The notes under the pieces: generated by a model
Told to the model about the DNA's origin: nothing
The model's database searches: none
Seen by the model: only the letters and a program-made list of their open reading frames with translations
Origin: JAQSWP01 sp040255215
GTDB taxonomy: Bacteria > Pseudomonadota > Alphaproteobacteria > Reyranellales > JAQSWP01
Length of the DNA stretch: 62,493 nucleotides
Assembly: GCA_040255215.1 (NCBI GenBank)
Contig: JBDZUM010000005.1
Coordinates: 1 to 62,493 of the forward strand
Reading direction: 5' to 3'
Shown here: positions 37,869-47,181 of the stretch, piece after piece
Layout: every line of letters begins with the position of its first letter
Numbering within the stretch: the first letter of the stretch is position 1
Position numbers and translations under genes: made by a program

Positions 37869-38924
37869 ATGCTGAAGAAATCGATGAAGTTCGTTGCCGG
37901 CGCTGTATCCGCGGCGGCACTGGCGGTTGCGATCGCCGGTCCTGCCCAGGCGCAGGACAAGAAGGTTCGCATCACGATGCAGACCGCCTTCAACCCGAGC
38001 CTGTCGGTCATCGGCGAGGCCAGCAAGCACTTCTCCGACCTCGTGATGGCGATGTCGGGCGGCAGCATCGAGATCCGCTTCTACGAGGCCGGCAAGCTGG
38101 TGCCGACGTTCGAAATGTTCGATGCGGTCAAGGGCGGCACGCTCGATGCGTCCTACGGTTGGCCGGGCTACATCATGGGCAAGATTCCCGCGATGACGCT
38201 GTTCGGCGCCGTGCCGTTCGGCGCCACGACCGAGGAATATCTGGCCTGGGTGCTCGAGGGCAACGGCAACAAGCTGTTCGCCGAGATCTACGCCAAGCAT
38301 GGCATTCACGCCATGATCTGCGGTTTCATCGGACCCGAGGCAGCCGGTTGGTTCGCCAAGGAGATCAAGACGGCCGACGACTTCAAGGGCCTGAAGATCC
38401 GCTATGCCGGCCTGGGCGGCGAGGTTCTGTCCAAGCTGGGCGCTTCGGTCACCGTCGTGCCGGCGGGCGAAATCTTCCCCAACCTCGAGAAAGGCGTGAT
38501 CGACGCCACTGAGTTCTCCATGCCGTCGATCGACAAGAACCTTGGTTTCTACAAGGTCGCCAAGAACTACTACTTCCCCGGCTGGCACCAGCCGGCGTCG
38601 ACCGCCGAGTTCTTCATGAAGAAGGACAAGTGGGACGCGCTGAGCCCGGCCCAGAAGGCGATCTTTGAAGGCGCCTGCAAGGCCAATATGGCGTGGGAAA
38701 TCGCCCGCGGCATCGGCGAGCAGGCGGCGGCCCTGGACTTCTACCGCAAGGAAGGCGTGCAGATCCGCCGTTTCCCCGACGCGGTCATGGCCGTGCTGCA
38801 GAAGACCACCGACGAGGTCATGGCCGAGCAGTCCGCCAAGGACGCCGACTTCAAGCGCGTCTGGGAAGACATGAAGGCCTACATCGCCAAGGCGCGCGAG
38901 TGGGGCAAGCTGGGAACGCCCTGA
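37869..38924 (+). CDS. TRAP transporter solute-binding protein DctP-type
   Basis: This 351-residue periplasmic protein captures the substrate for a TRAP transporter. A signal peptide with likely cleavage after PAQA (residue 28) is followed by the DctP fold with GGTLDASYGWPGYIMGK near residue 88 and GKIRYAG-like KIRYAGLGGEVL. The VIDATEFSMPSIDKNLGFYKVAK and YYFPGWHQP segments resemble the TakP-like group that binds 2-oxo or other monocarboxylates, but the ligand is an inference. A GAGGGAGGAAC site precedes the ATG. Small and large membrane subunits follow. Confidence 0.9.
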   Translation: MLKKSMKFVAGAVSAAALAVAIAGPAQAQDKKVRITMQTAFNPSLSVIGEASKHFSDLVMAMSGGSIEIRFYEAGKLVPTFEMFDAVKGGTLDASYGWPGYIMGKIPAMTLFGAVPFGATTEEYLAWVLEGNGNKLFAEIYAKHGIHAMICGFIGPEAAGWFAKEIKTADDFKGLKIRYAGLGGEVLSKLGASVTVVPAGEIFPNLEKGVIDATEFSMPSIDKNLGFYKVAKNYYFPGWHQPASTAEFFMKKDKWDALSPAQKAIFEGACKANMAWEIARGIGEQAAALDFYRKEGVQIRRFPDAVMAVLQKTTDEVMAEQSAKDADFKRVWEDMKAYIAKAREWGKLGTP

Positions 38925-38956
38925 CGGTCTCGTAAATCCGACGAAAAGCGGCAGGC

Positions 38957-39478
38957 ATGTCGCTTTCCAGGCTGGATCGCTTCGCCCGGGCCATTGACGC
39001 CGTCAATGCCCGGGTGGGCGACTTTTCGAACTGGATCTACCCGATCCTGATGCTGGTCATCGTCGTCAACGTGGTATCGCGTTACGGCTTCAACCGCGGC
39101 TTCATCGAGTTCGAGGAGATCCAGTGGCATCTCTACTCGGTCGGGTTCCTGCTGTGCATGGCATGGACCTACGCCCGTAACGAGCATGTCAGGGTCGACA
39201 TCTTCCATGCCAACCTGACGCCGCGTGGCAAGGCCTGGGTCGAGTTGATCGGCTGCCTCGCGCTGTTGCTGCCGTTCACCATTTCGGTGCTGTGGTTCTC
39301 GGTGCCGTATTTCATCCAGTCGGTCGAGTTCAACGAGCGTTCCGAGATGCCGGGCGGCCTGCCGGCGCGCTACGTCATCAAGGGATTTCTGACGATCGGC
39401 CTGCTGATGCTGACGGCGCAGGGCGTTTCCGTCGCCATCCAGAACGCGCTGTTCCTGCTCGGCTACAGGCGGGATTGA
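38957..39478 (+). CDS. TRAP transporter small permease DctQ-type
   Basis: The 173-residue product is the four-helix small membrane subunit of the TRAP transporter. Hydrophobic segments lie at about residues 22-42, 58-78, 95-118 and 138-158, and WHLYSVGFLLCMAWTYARNEHVRVD around residues 56-80 is typical of the family. It begins 32 bases after the binding protein and ends 9 bases before the large permease gene. The subunits work as one sodium-driven uptake system. Confidence 0.9.
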   Translation: MSLSRLDRFARAIDAVNARVGDFSNWIYPILMLVIVVNVVSRYGFNRGFIEFEEIQWHLYSVGFLLCMAWTYARNEHVRVDIFHANLTPRGKAWVELIGCLALLLPFTISVLWFSVPYFIQSVEFNERSEMPGGLPARYVIKGFLTIGLLMLTAQGVSVAIQNALFLLGYRRD

Positions 39479-39487
39479 GGCGCGCGG

Positions 39488-40864
39488 ATGGATTGGAATC
39501 TCGTTTTCGTCATCTGCATGTTCGCCTTCTTCATCGGCGGGCTGTTCACCGGCTATCCGCTCGCCTTCGTGCTGGGCGGCACGGCCGTCATATTCGCCTT
39601 GCTCGGCTCGCTGGCGGACATGGTCGGCATCTTCGTCGACGTCAATTTCAACTGGATGCGCAACGTCGTCAGCCGGACTTTCGGCAACGTCATGGCCAAT
39701 TACGGCCTCGTGTCGCTGCCGATGTTCGTGTTCATGGGGCATATGCTGGATCGCAGCGGCATCGCGCTCAAGTTGCTGCGGGCGCTGCAGCTGGTGCTGG
39801 CGCGCGTACCGGGCGGCCTGGCGATTTCCGTGACGCTGATCGGCGTCGTGCTGGCCGCTTCGACCGGCATCATCGGCGCTTCGGTCGTGCTGCTCACCAC
39901 GCTGGCGTTGCCGACCATGCTGGAGGAGAAATACCAGAAGGAATTGTCGGTCGGCGTCATCGCCGCTTCCGGCACGCTTGGCATCCTTATCCCGCCCAGC
40001 ATCATGCTGATCGTCATGGGCGATCAGTTGAACCTGTCCGTCGGCGACCTTTTCCTTGGCGCGCTGTCGCCGGGCCTGCTGCTCGGCGTGCTCTATCTGG
40101 TCTACGTCATCGCCACCTCGGCCATGCGACCCGAACTGGCGCCGCCGATGTCCATGGAGCGGCGCGTCGCCATGGTGGAAGGGCAGGGCAATCTCTGGTT
40201 CCTGCTGCTCAAGGCGCTGGTGCCGCCCGTCTTCCTGATCTTCGCCGTTCTTGGATCGATATTTTTCGGCATCGCCTCGCCGACCGAGGCTTCCGGCGTC
40301 GGTGCGATGGGCGCAACCTTGCTGGCGATCGTCTTCCGCAAGCTGGACTACAAGACGCTGAAGGAAGTCCTGACGGCGACCGGCAGCACCACCGCCTTCA
40401 TTTTCGCCGCCTTCATCGGGGCGACGGCCTTCGCGGTCGTGCTGCGCGGCCTGGGCGGCGACGACGTCATTCACGATCTCATCACCGGCCTGCCGTTCGA
40501 TCGCTATGGCATTCTGGTGGTGCTGCTGGCCGTGATCTTCCTGCTCGGGTTCTTCCTCGACTGGGTCGAGATCGTGCTGATCATCCTGCCGCTGATGGCG
40601 CCGGTGATCCCGACGCTGAACTTCGATCCCGTATGGTTCGCCGTCCTGGTCGCGGTCTGCCTGCAGACCTCGTTCCTGACGCCGCCGGTCGGCTTCGCCC
40701 TGTTCTACCTGAAGGCGGTCGCCCCGGCCTCGATCACGACGATGCACATTTATCGGGGTATCGCCATGTTCGTGCTGCTGCAGCTGATCGGCCTGTCGGT
40801 CACTATCCTGTTCCCCGACCTCGTGCTCTGGCTGCCGGCCGAGGCCTACAAGCCCGCACGCTGA
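39488..40864 (+). CDS. TRAP transporter large permease DctM-type
   Basis: This 458-residue protein is the transport-catalysing subunit, with about 12 membrane segments. Family features include FFIGGLFTGYPLAFVLGG at the N-terminus, VLAASTGIIGASVVLLTTLALPTM near residue 120, SGTLGILIPPS-like GTLGILIPPSIMLI near residue 160, and FLTPPVGFALFYLK near residue 395. It is the last gene of the TRAP operon, and no intrinsic terminator is apparent after it. Confidence 0.92.
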   Translation: MDWNLVFVICMFAFFIGGLFTGYPLAFVLGGTAVIFALLGSLADMVGIFVDVNFNWMRNVVSRTFGNVMANYGLVSLPMFVFMGHMLDRSGIALKLLRALQLVLARVPGGLAISVTLIGVVLAASTGIIGASVVLLTTLALPTMLEEKYQKELSVGVIAASGTLGILIPPSIMLIVMGDQLNLSVGDLFLGALSPGLLLGVLYLVYVIATSAMRPELAPPMSMERRVAMVEGQGNLWFLLLKALVPPVFLIFAVLGSIFFGIASPTEASGVGAMGATLLAIVFRKLDYKTLKEVLTATGSTTAFIFAAFIGATAFAVVLRGLGGDDVIHDLITGLPFDRYGILVVLLAVIFLLGFFLDWVEIVLIILPLMAPVIPTLNFDPVWFAVLVAVCLQTSFLTPPVGFALFYLKAVAPASITTMHIYRGIAMFVLLQLIGLSVTILFPDLVLWLPAEAYKPAR

Positions 40865-40957
40865 GAGCCGATCTCCCGTTCAGGCATAACATCAGCGCAT
40901 GGCGTTGCCGGTCGTGGGACGCTGGGCGGATTTCCGGCGTAGATCCCGGTTGAAAGG

Positions 40958-40986
40958 TTGCGATACGCGGATCGTGCGTCCATAAC
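40958..40986 (+). promoter_or_regulatory. Possible promoter of the oxygenase-like gene
   Basis: TTGCGA (40958-40963) and CATAAC (40981-40986) are separated by 17 bases, four of six matches in each box, 64 bases before the ATG at 41050. It lies in the 185-base gap after dctM. Moderate support only. Confidence 0.35.
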
Positions 40987-41049
40987 GGAACCAGACGGGG
41001 AGCGGTTCGCTGCGGGCCCGTCGCGGACACGCCGGGGGCCTGCGATCCG

Positions 41050-41712
41050 ATGTTTGCTGCCAAGAATGCCCATAGTTTCTTTCCGACGATGGTGTGGGCG
41101 TTCGATCTGCCCGCGGGGGAAACGGAGAAGCTCAATCGCACGCTGATGCCGGCGCTTGAGCGCATGCGGGCGGCGATGGCCGCCGGCTCCGGCGGCCGCA
41201 CGCGCCAGTCCGACACCGAACTGCACGATCTGCCGGAATTCGATGGGCTGTGCAGCAAGCTGATCTCGGCCGGCGCGGAGATCATCGATTTCCTGGGGCT
41301 GCAGCGGCATCCGCTGTTCGTCTCCGGCTGCTGGGCGAATTTCGGCGTCGCCAACGCCACCCATCACGAGCACTCGCACCCCAACAACTTCCTGAGCGCG
41401 GTCTACTACGTGCAGGCCGAGCAGGGCGCTAACACCATCAACTTCATCGATCCGCGCGCCCAGGCGCACGTCATCGCCCCGCCGGTGGTGCGGCCGTCGG
41501 TCATGACCGCCAGCCAGGCGCTGGTCGAGGTCAAGCCGGGCCGCCTGGTGCTGTTTCCCGCCTGGCTGCGCCACTCGGTCGATCCCAACACCAGCGGCAG
41601 CGACCGCATCTCGATCGCCGCCAATCTGATGTTCGAGCAGTTCAGCGAAAGGCTGGCCCGCCCGCGCTTTCGCGGCAATCTGGCCGAGAACCGCCGGCGC
41701 GCTTCCCGCTAG
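41050..41712 (+). CDS. Putative 2OG-Fe(II) oxygenase, TIGR02466 type
   Basis: The 220-residue product looks like the TIGR02466 group of putative 2-oxoglutarate and iron dependent oxygenases, cupin-fold proteins without a proven substrate. A HEHSHPNNFLSAVYYVQ segment (His108, His110) supplies probable iron ligands, and His175 in FPAWLRHSV with Arg187 in SDRISIAAN form the usual distal ligand and 2-oxoglutarate contact. Residues 1-70 are variable. It converges on the FecR gene, the stop codons sharing CTAG at 41709-41712. A link to the neighbouring transporter or envelope genes is not shown. Confidence 0.8.
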   Translation: MFAAKNAHSFFPTMVWAFDLPAGETEKLNRTLMPALERMRAAMAAGSGGRTRQSDTELHDLPEFDGLCSKLISAGAEIIDFLGLQRHPLFVSGCWANFGVANATHHEHSHPNNFLSAVYYVQAEQGANTINFIDPRAQAHVIAPPVVRPSVMTASQALVEVKPGRLVLFPAWLRHSVDPNTSGSDRISIAANLMFEQFSERLARPRFRGNLAENRRRASR

Positions 41713-42422
41713 TACTGTTGCTGCTTGTCGCCGCCGCCGCCGGGACGCCCGCGCAGCTGGTCGCGCAACTCGTTCTGCCGGTCCTGGCCTGGGGTCTGCG
41801 CCGCCGTGCCGAGATCGACGATCGGCGCCAGCAGCGCCGTCTGCCGCTCCGTCAGCCCGGCGGCGATCGACTGGCCGCCAGTGCCGGGCCGCACCGTCAG
41901 CACCTGGCCCGGCCGCGTCAGCGCCGTTTCCTGGCGCGACAGGGTGGTGAACACGATGCCGCCCTCGAGCAGCCGTATCGTCACCGTGTCGTCGAGATCG
42001 ACGATCAGCTCGAAGATCGTGCCGCGCACGCCGATCGAGCCGGCCGGCGTCTTGATCTCGTAGGCCTGGCTGGGCAGGCTGCCGCTGACGAAGCGGAACA
42101 CGCCGCGCACCGCCGTCATGGTCACCGTGCCGGCGCCGCGGCCGGGATCGTAGACGAAGCGATCGAGCGTGACGCGCGAGTTCGGCCCCACCGTCAGCGT
42201 CGTCTCGTCGAGGAACAGCAGCTGGCCCTTGCCCAGCGCGCCGGTCCGCACGACCTCGTCCTTGTAGACCTTGTCGCCCTGGCCGATGACGCGCTGGCCG
42301 CCGGCGCTGCCTTCCATGCGGTCGACCACGGTGGCGGCGACGCCGATATTGGCGGCCGGCTGCGCCAGCGCGGGCGCGGTCGACAGGGCGAGGAGGAGGG
42401 CGGCGGTCAGCGATCTGGACAT
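41709..42422 (-). CDS. Secreted FecR-domain protein (paralogue 1)
   Basis: The product is a 237-residue exported protein. A signal peptide ends at ALA (residue 20). A FecR-type domain covers about residues 58-140 (VRTGALGKGQLLFLDETTLTVGPNS, then SLPSQAYEIKTPAGSIGVRGT). No anti-sigma cytoplasmic part, lipobox or membrane helix follows, so this is not a FecR signalling regulator. The end, LRGRPGGGGDKQQQY, matches the end of the next FecR protein. ATG 42422 has GGAG upstream, and a leader hairpin precedes it. It appears to be transcribed separately from paralogue 2 because a hairpin terminator lies between them. Confidence 0.75.
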   Translation of the reverse strand: MSRSLTAALLLALSTAPALAQPAANIGVAATVVDRMEGSAGGQRVIGQGDKVYKDEVVRTGALGKGQLLFLDETTLTVGPNSRVTLDRFVYDPGRGAGTVTMTAVRGVFRFVSGSLPSQAYEIKTPAGSIGVRGTIFELIVDLDDTVTIRLLEGGIVFTTLSRQETALTRPGQVLTVRPGTGGQSIAAGLTERQTALLAPIVDLGTAAQTPGQDRQNELRDQLRGRPGGGGDKQQQY

Positions 42423-42435
42423 GGCAATCTCCAAT

Positions 42436-42463
42436 CCGGACCCCCAAAGTGGGGTGCGTCCGG
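42436..42463 (-). promoter_or_regulatory. Leader hairpin just upstream of FecR paralogue 1
   Basis: On the minus strand CCGGAC-GCA-CCCC-ACTTT-GGGG-GTCCGG forms a two-part stem ending four bases before the GGAG ribosome binding site of the gene at 42422. It could control translation, or be the 5' end structure of the transcript. Confidence 0.4.
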
Positions 42464-42504
42464 CCCGTCGTCCAGAGCGCCCGGGCGCCGGCTGTGAACG
42501 GCTT

Positions 42505-42541
42505 CACAAACGCAAACGGGCGGCTCCTGCGAGCCGCCCGT
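42505..42541 (-). terminator. Probable intrinsic terminator after FecR paralogue 2
   Basis: Read on the minus strand, ACGGGCGGCTC and GAGCCGCCCGT (42541-42516) form a perfect 11-base stem around GCAG, followed by the T-rich TTGCGTTTGTG. It stands 23 bases after the stop codon of the gene at 42565, so it should end the outer-membrane protein plus FecR-2 transcript. Confidence 0.65.
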
Positions 42542-42564
42542 CGGAAAGCGTCAGGCCCTTTGGC

Positions 42565-43320
42565 CTAGTATTCGCATTCGTAGCACGGCTCGTAGTCGTC
42601 GTAGCCGGAATAGCCGCCGCCGCTGCGGCCGCGCAGGATGTTGCGCAGCTTGCGCACCCGGTCCTCCTGGAAGAAATCGGGCACGGTGGCCGAGCGCTTG
42701 TCGGGATCGAGGATCGGCGCCAGCAGCGCCTGCTGCCACGGCGCCAGCTTGCCGTTGATTTGCGGCTCGCCGCCCGGCCGGATCACCAGCACCTGGCCCG
42801 GCCGGTTGACGGTGAAGTTGCCGCGCAGGGTCTGGGCCACGAAGCTGCCTTCGCCGTTCTGGAACACCGCCGTGCCGTCGATCAGCAGCAGGATGTTGAT
42901 GATCGTGCCGCGCACGCCGATGGTCGCCGCCGGCGTCTTGATCTCGTAGGCCTGGCTCGGCAGGCTGCCCGAGATGAAGCGGAACACGCCCTTGGTGGCG
43001 TTCAGCGTCACCGACGAGCCGCCCTGCGGGTTGTAGACGAACTGGTCGAGCTTGACCTCCGACTCGGGGCCGATGGTCAGGCTGGTCTCGTCGCGGAACA
43101 GCAGCTGGCCCTTGCTCTCGGCGCCGGTGCGGATCAGCTCGTTCTGGAACACCTTGTCGCCGGTCTTTTTGGCGGCGGTCTGCTGGCCGACCGTGCCCTC
43201 GACGCGGTTGATCACGGTGGCCGCGACGCCGACGTCCGGCGCCGTGGTCTGGGCCGACGGTACGGTCGCGACGGCCGCGATGGCGGCGGCGGCGACGGTG
43301 GCGAGAATGATGGTGCGCAT
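42565..43320 (-). CDS. Secreted FecR-domain protein (paralogue 2) with CxxC tail
   Basis: This 251-residue exported protein is a paralogue of the gene at 41709. A signal peptide ends near VPSA (residue 23). The FecR domain covers about residues 62-150, with IRTGAESKGQLLFRDETSLTIGP and the near-identical block SLPSQAYEIKTPAATIGVRGT. The C-terminus keeps LRGRSGGG and adds a tyrosine- and aspartate-rich end with CYEC, a CxxC pair absent from paralogue 1. Its ATG overlaps the TAA of the upstream outer membrane gene by one base (TAATG), so the two are translationally coupled. The function is unknown. Confidence 0.75.
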   Translation of the reverse strand: MRTIILATVAAAAIAAVATVPSAQTTAPDVGVAATVINRVEGTVGQQTAAKKTGDKVFQNELIRTGAESKGQLLFRDETSLTIGPESEVKLDQFVYNPQGGSSVTLNATKGVFRFISGSLPSQAYEIKTPAATIGVRGTIINILLLIDGTAVFQNGEGSFVAQTLRGNFTVNRPGQVLVIRPGGEPQINGKLAPWQQALLAPILDPDKRSATVPDFFQEDRVRKLRNILRGRSGGGYSGYDDYEPCYECEY

Positions 43321-44525
43321 TAGAAATCCACGAAGAAGTTGAGGCCGACGCGATGGTTGACGTAGTCGCGGCCGTTGAGACCGTTCTCGTTGTCGTAGTT
43401 CGAGAAGTTGCGGTCGTAGATGTAGCCGAGCACGGCGGTGTAGTTGTCGTACATGGCGATCAGGCGCAGCGCCGGCGACACGCGCAAATCCTTGCGGTCG
43501 TTGCTGCGGCCCTGTTCGGCGCCCTTGTAGCGGCGGTACTGCACCGTCACTTCCGGGCTGATGAACACGTTGCCGACGCCGCCGGCGAAGGAGAACAGGC
43601 TGGCGGCGTAGGACAGCGTCGCGCCGCCCTGCCAGAAGGTGAACTCGCTGTCTTTGGCGCCGTTGTAGACCACTTGCGGCCGCAGCTCGATGGCGTCGGT
43701 CTTGGCGATGATGTTGTCCCAGCCCAGCCGCACCGAAAGCCCGGCGACCACCGCGTCGCGTCCGTTGTCCGGCGTGAACGGCCCGTTGCCGCCGCCCGAG
43801 GCGAAATCGGCGTAGGACACCGAGGCGGTGACGCTGCGCAGCGGATCCGAGCCGCGCGTCTCCAGCGTGCCGCCGATGCCGGCCGACCAGAACAGGAAGT
43901 CGTAGTCGGCCAGGCCGCTTTCGGCGGTGACGAAGGGATGGAAGCGCCAGCCGTTGCCGACCAGGAACACCGGACCGGTGCTGGCGCTGCCGTACATGAA
44001 GTCGGCCGAGCTGGTGCGGGCGTGCGCGTCGGCATAGAGCTGCAGCGAGGAGCGCCACAGCGTCGAGCCGAACAGCCGGCGGTCGTCGTCGACGCGGAAG
44101 GTCACGATGCCCGAGAAATCGTCGCGGCCGTTGCCGTCGTTGAGATCGGTGTTGGTCTCGAACTGGCCGCCGAAGCCGAACTGGAAGCGGGTCTGCGCCG
44201 GCTCGAGCAGCGCCTTGATGCGCTCGTATTCGCCGCGCGCCTCGCGGTTGTTGGGTTCGTTGAGCACGATGCGCTCGTAGGCCGACAGCGCCTTGCGCAG
44301 CTCGCCGCGCCTTTCCGCTTCCTTGGCGTAGCGGATGTTGGCGCCCGTGTCGGTCGGATTGACCAGCACCTGGCGGAACAGCTCCTGCAGGTCTGCGGTC
44401 TGCTGCGCCGACGCCGTGCCGGCCGCGATGCCGATTGCCACGGCGAACGCCGCTCCGAAGCCGGCCCGTGCGGCTGCCCGCCTGACAGGCACGCCAGCCC
44501 GCAGCGAATTACTGGACTTGAACAA
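43320..44525 (-). CDS. TPR-plus-beta-barrel outer membrane protein, Slam-like layout
   Basis: The product appears to be an outer membrane protein. From the TTG at 44525 it has 401 residues: a signal peptide cleaved after ASA (residue 40), a helical TPR-like part (residues about 43-110, with RYAKEAERRGELRKALSAYERIVLNEPNN), and about 285 residues of alternating, aromatic-bounded strands ending VGLNFFVDF with C-terminal Phe, the barrel-assembly signal. An ATG at 44654 is in frame but would put 55 residues before the signal peptide. TPR followed by a barrel resembles the surface-lipoprotein-assembly-modifier layout (DUF560), though I cannot confirm that family. It is coupled to FecR paralogue 2. 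Confidence 0.65.
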   Translation of the reverse strand: MFKSSNSLRAGVPVRRAAARAGFGAAFAVAIGIAAGTASAQQTADLQELFRQVLVNPTDTGANIRYAKEAERRGELRKALSAYERIVLNEPNNREARGEYERIKALLEPAQTRFQFGFGGQFETNTDLNDGNGRDDFSGIVTFRVDDDRRLFGSTLWRSSLQLYADAHARTSSADFMYGSASTGPVFLVGNGWRFHPFVTAESGLADYDFLFWSAGIGGTLETRGSDPLRSVTASVSYADFASGGGNGPFTPDNGRDAVVAGLSVRLGWDNIIAKTDAIELRPQVVYNGAKDSEFTFWQGGATLSYAASLFSFAGGVGNVFISPEVTVQYRRYKGAEQGRSNDRKDLRVSPALRLIAMYDNYTAVLGYIYDRNFSNYDNENGLNGRDYVNHRVGLNFFVDF

Positions 44526-44960
44526 AGCTCGTACCCCCTGACCGGCAGCTTCCGTCGCCGCATGCGTCCCATTCGGACACTCCAATGCGGCAGGCCCTGC
44601 GCGCCGGTCGCGCCACGGGCTGCGGATCGTTAAAACTACATTGAAACCAGACATTTATCAATCCATACGACAATCGAAGGAGGCCGGCTGTGATCCTTTT
44701 CACACGGTCTGCCTCGCCCGCCATCGCAGCGCAGCATGGCATTGCCATCGGCATACTCCACAGGCGAATAGCTTGCCTGCGGCGGCGCGGAGGAACAGAG
44801 TCATGGCCTGAGCGTTCGTTTCTGTTGCGGAGCCGTCTGGCCCCGCGCCGTCGGCGACAAGGCCGGCGTTCGAACCAGGCGCCGGCCCGAGCCGGGCGAT
44901 TTGAACGCGAAAAGCGACGCGGTGTTCCGGCCGCCCTCCGAAGCGAAAAGGAGGAAGCCC
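44526..44960. other. Divergent intergenic region with no recognised gene
   Basis: These 435 bases separate the outer membrane gene (minus) from the CBS gene (plus). The stretch 44626-44690 is AT-rich for this genome and probably holds promoters for both directions; on the minus strand TTGATA is followed 17 bases later by TAGTTT, only a weak match. The rest shows no convincing open frame, RNA or repeat. If the ATG at 44654 is the true start of the outer membrane gene, the region is 306 bases. Confidence 0.4.
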
Positions 44961-45389
44961 ATGCTTGTGTCGGAAATTCTCAGCGCCAAGGAACTCGACG
45001 TCGTCGGCATCACCCCGGACATGACGGTGGAGGACGCCGCCCGCACCATGACCCGTCACGGTATCGGCGCGGTGCTGGTCCTGGCCGGCGACCGGGTGCT
45101 CGGCATCATATCGGAGCGCGACATCGCCCGCGGCGTCGCCGGTCGTGGCGGCGCCGTGCTGGCCGATCGCGTCTGCGATATCATGACCAAGTCCGTGGTG
45201 GTTTGCGCGCCGGACAACACCGTCGAATCCGTGATGTCCGTCATGACCGAGCGGCGCATTCGCCATCTGCCGGTGGTCGAGCGCGGCCGGCTGGTCGGGG
45301 TGGTTTCGATCGGCGACGTGGTCAAGGCGCTGATCGAGGAGGTTCGCCACGAAGCCGAAGACCTGCGGCGCTATATCGTCGCCGGCTGA
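44961..45389 (+). CDS. CBS-domain pair protein
   Basis: The 142-residue product is a tandem pair of CBS domains (residues about 5-60 and 70-128), which usually bind adenosine nucleotides. Signature parts are GIGAVLVLAGDRVLGIISERDIARGV and RIRHLPVVERGRLVGVVSIGDVVKALI. There is no attached enzyme or transporter domain. I chose the ATG at 44961 because AAAGGAGGAAG precedes it; upstream codons are not supported. Three in-frame TGA codons occur in the 12-base repeat at the end of the gene. It lies upstream of mccB with a terminator between. Confidence 0.88.
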   Translation: MLVSEILSAKELDVVGITPDMTVEDAARTMTRHGIGAVLVLAGDRVLGIISERDIARGVAGRGGAVLADRVCDIMTKSVVVCAPDNTVESVMSVMTERRIRHLPVVERGRLVGVVSIGDVVKALIEEVRHEAEDLRRYIVAG

Positions 45390-45415
45390 CCGCCCGTCTG
45401 ACCGCCCGTCTGACC
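45386..45415 (+). repeat. 12-base tandem repeat carrying stacked stop codons
   Basis: CTGACCGCCCGT is present twice in tandem, followed by a partial third copy (CTGACC). The unit is a multiple of three, so it places TGA in frame at 45387-45389, 45399-45401 and 45411-45413. It straddles the end of the CBS gene and looks like replication slippage. Confidence 0.85.
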
Positions 45416-45429
45416 TGCGGAATTGATCC

Positions 45430-45468
45430 GGTCCGTCCCGCCGACAGGCGAGACGGGCCGCTTTTTTT
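45430..45468 (+). terminator. Rho-independent terminator after the CBS gene
   Basis: GGTCCGTCCCGCC (45430-45442) pairs with GGCGAGACGGGCC (45447-45459) with one mismatch and one G-T pair around GACA, and is followed by GC and seven Ts. It separates the CBS gene from the leucine-degradation operon. Confidence 0.85.
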
Positions 45469-45571
45469 GCCCTTGCCGCGCGTGGCCCCGGCCGGCAATT
45501 TGCGGGCGGGAAACGCATTTCTCGCGCCGGCTCCTCCGGCGCAAAGCCAAGCAAACGCAAATGGGTAGTTC

Positions 45572-47179
<1,608 letters not shown>

Positions 47180-47181
47180 CG

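Noticed and set aside
42508..42541. The 11-base stem as a plus-strand terminator.
   Set aside because: The T-rich tail follows only on the minus strand, and no plus-strand gene ends nearby.
44525..44654. ATG 44654 as the start of the outer membrane gene.
   Set aside because: It would put 55 residues of unremarkable sequence before a clear signal peptide; the TTG at 44525 places the signal at the N-terminus, though its ribosome binding site is weak.
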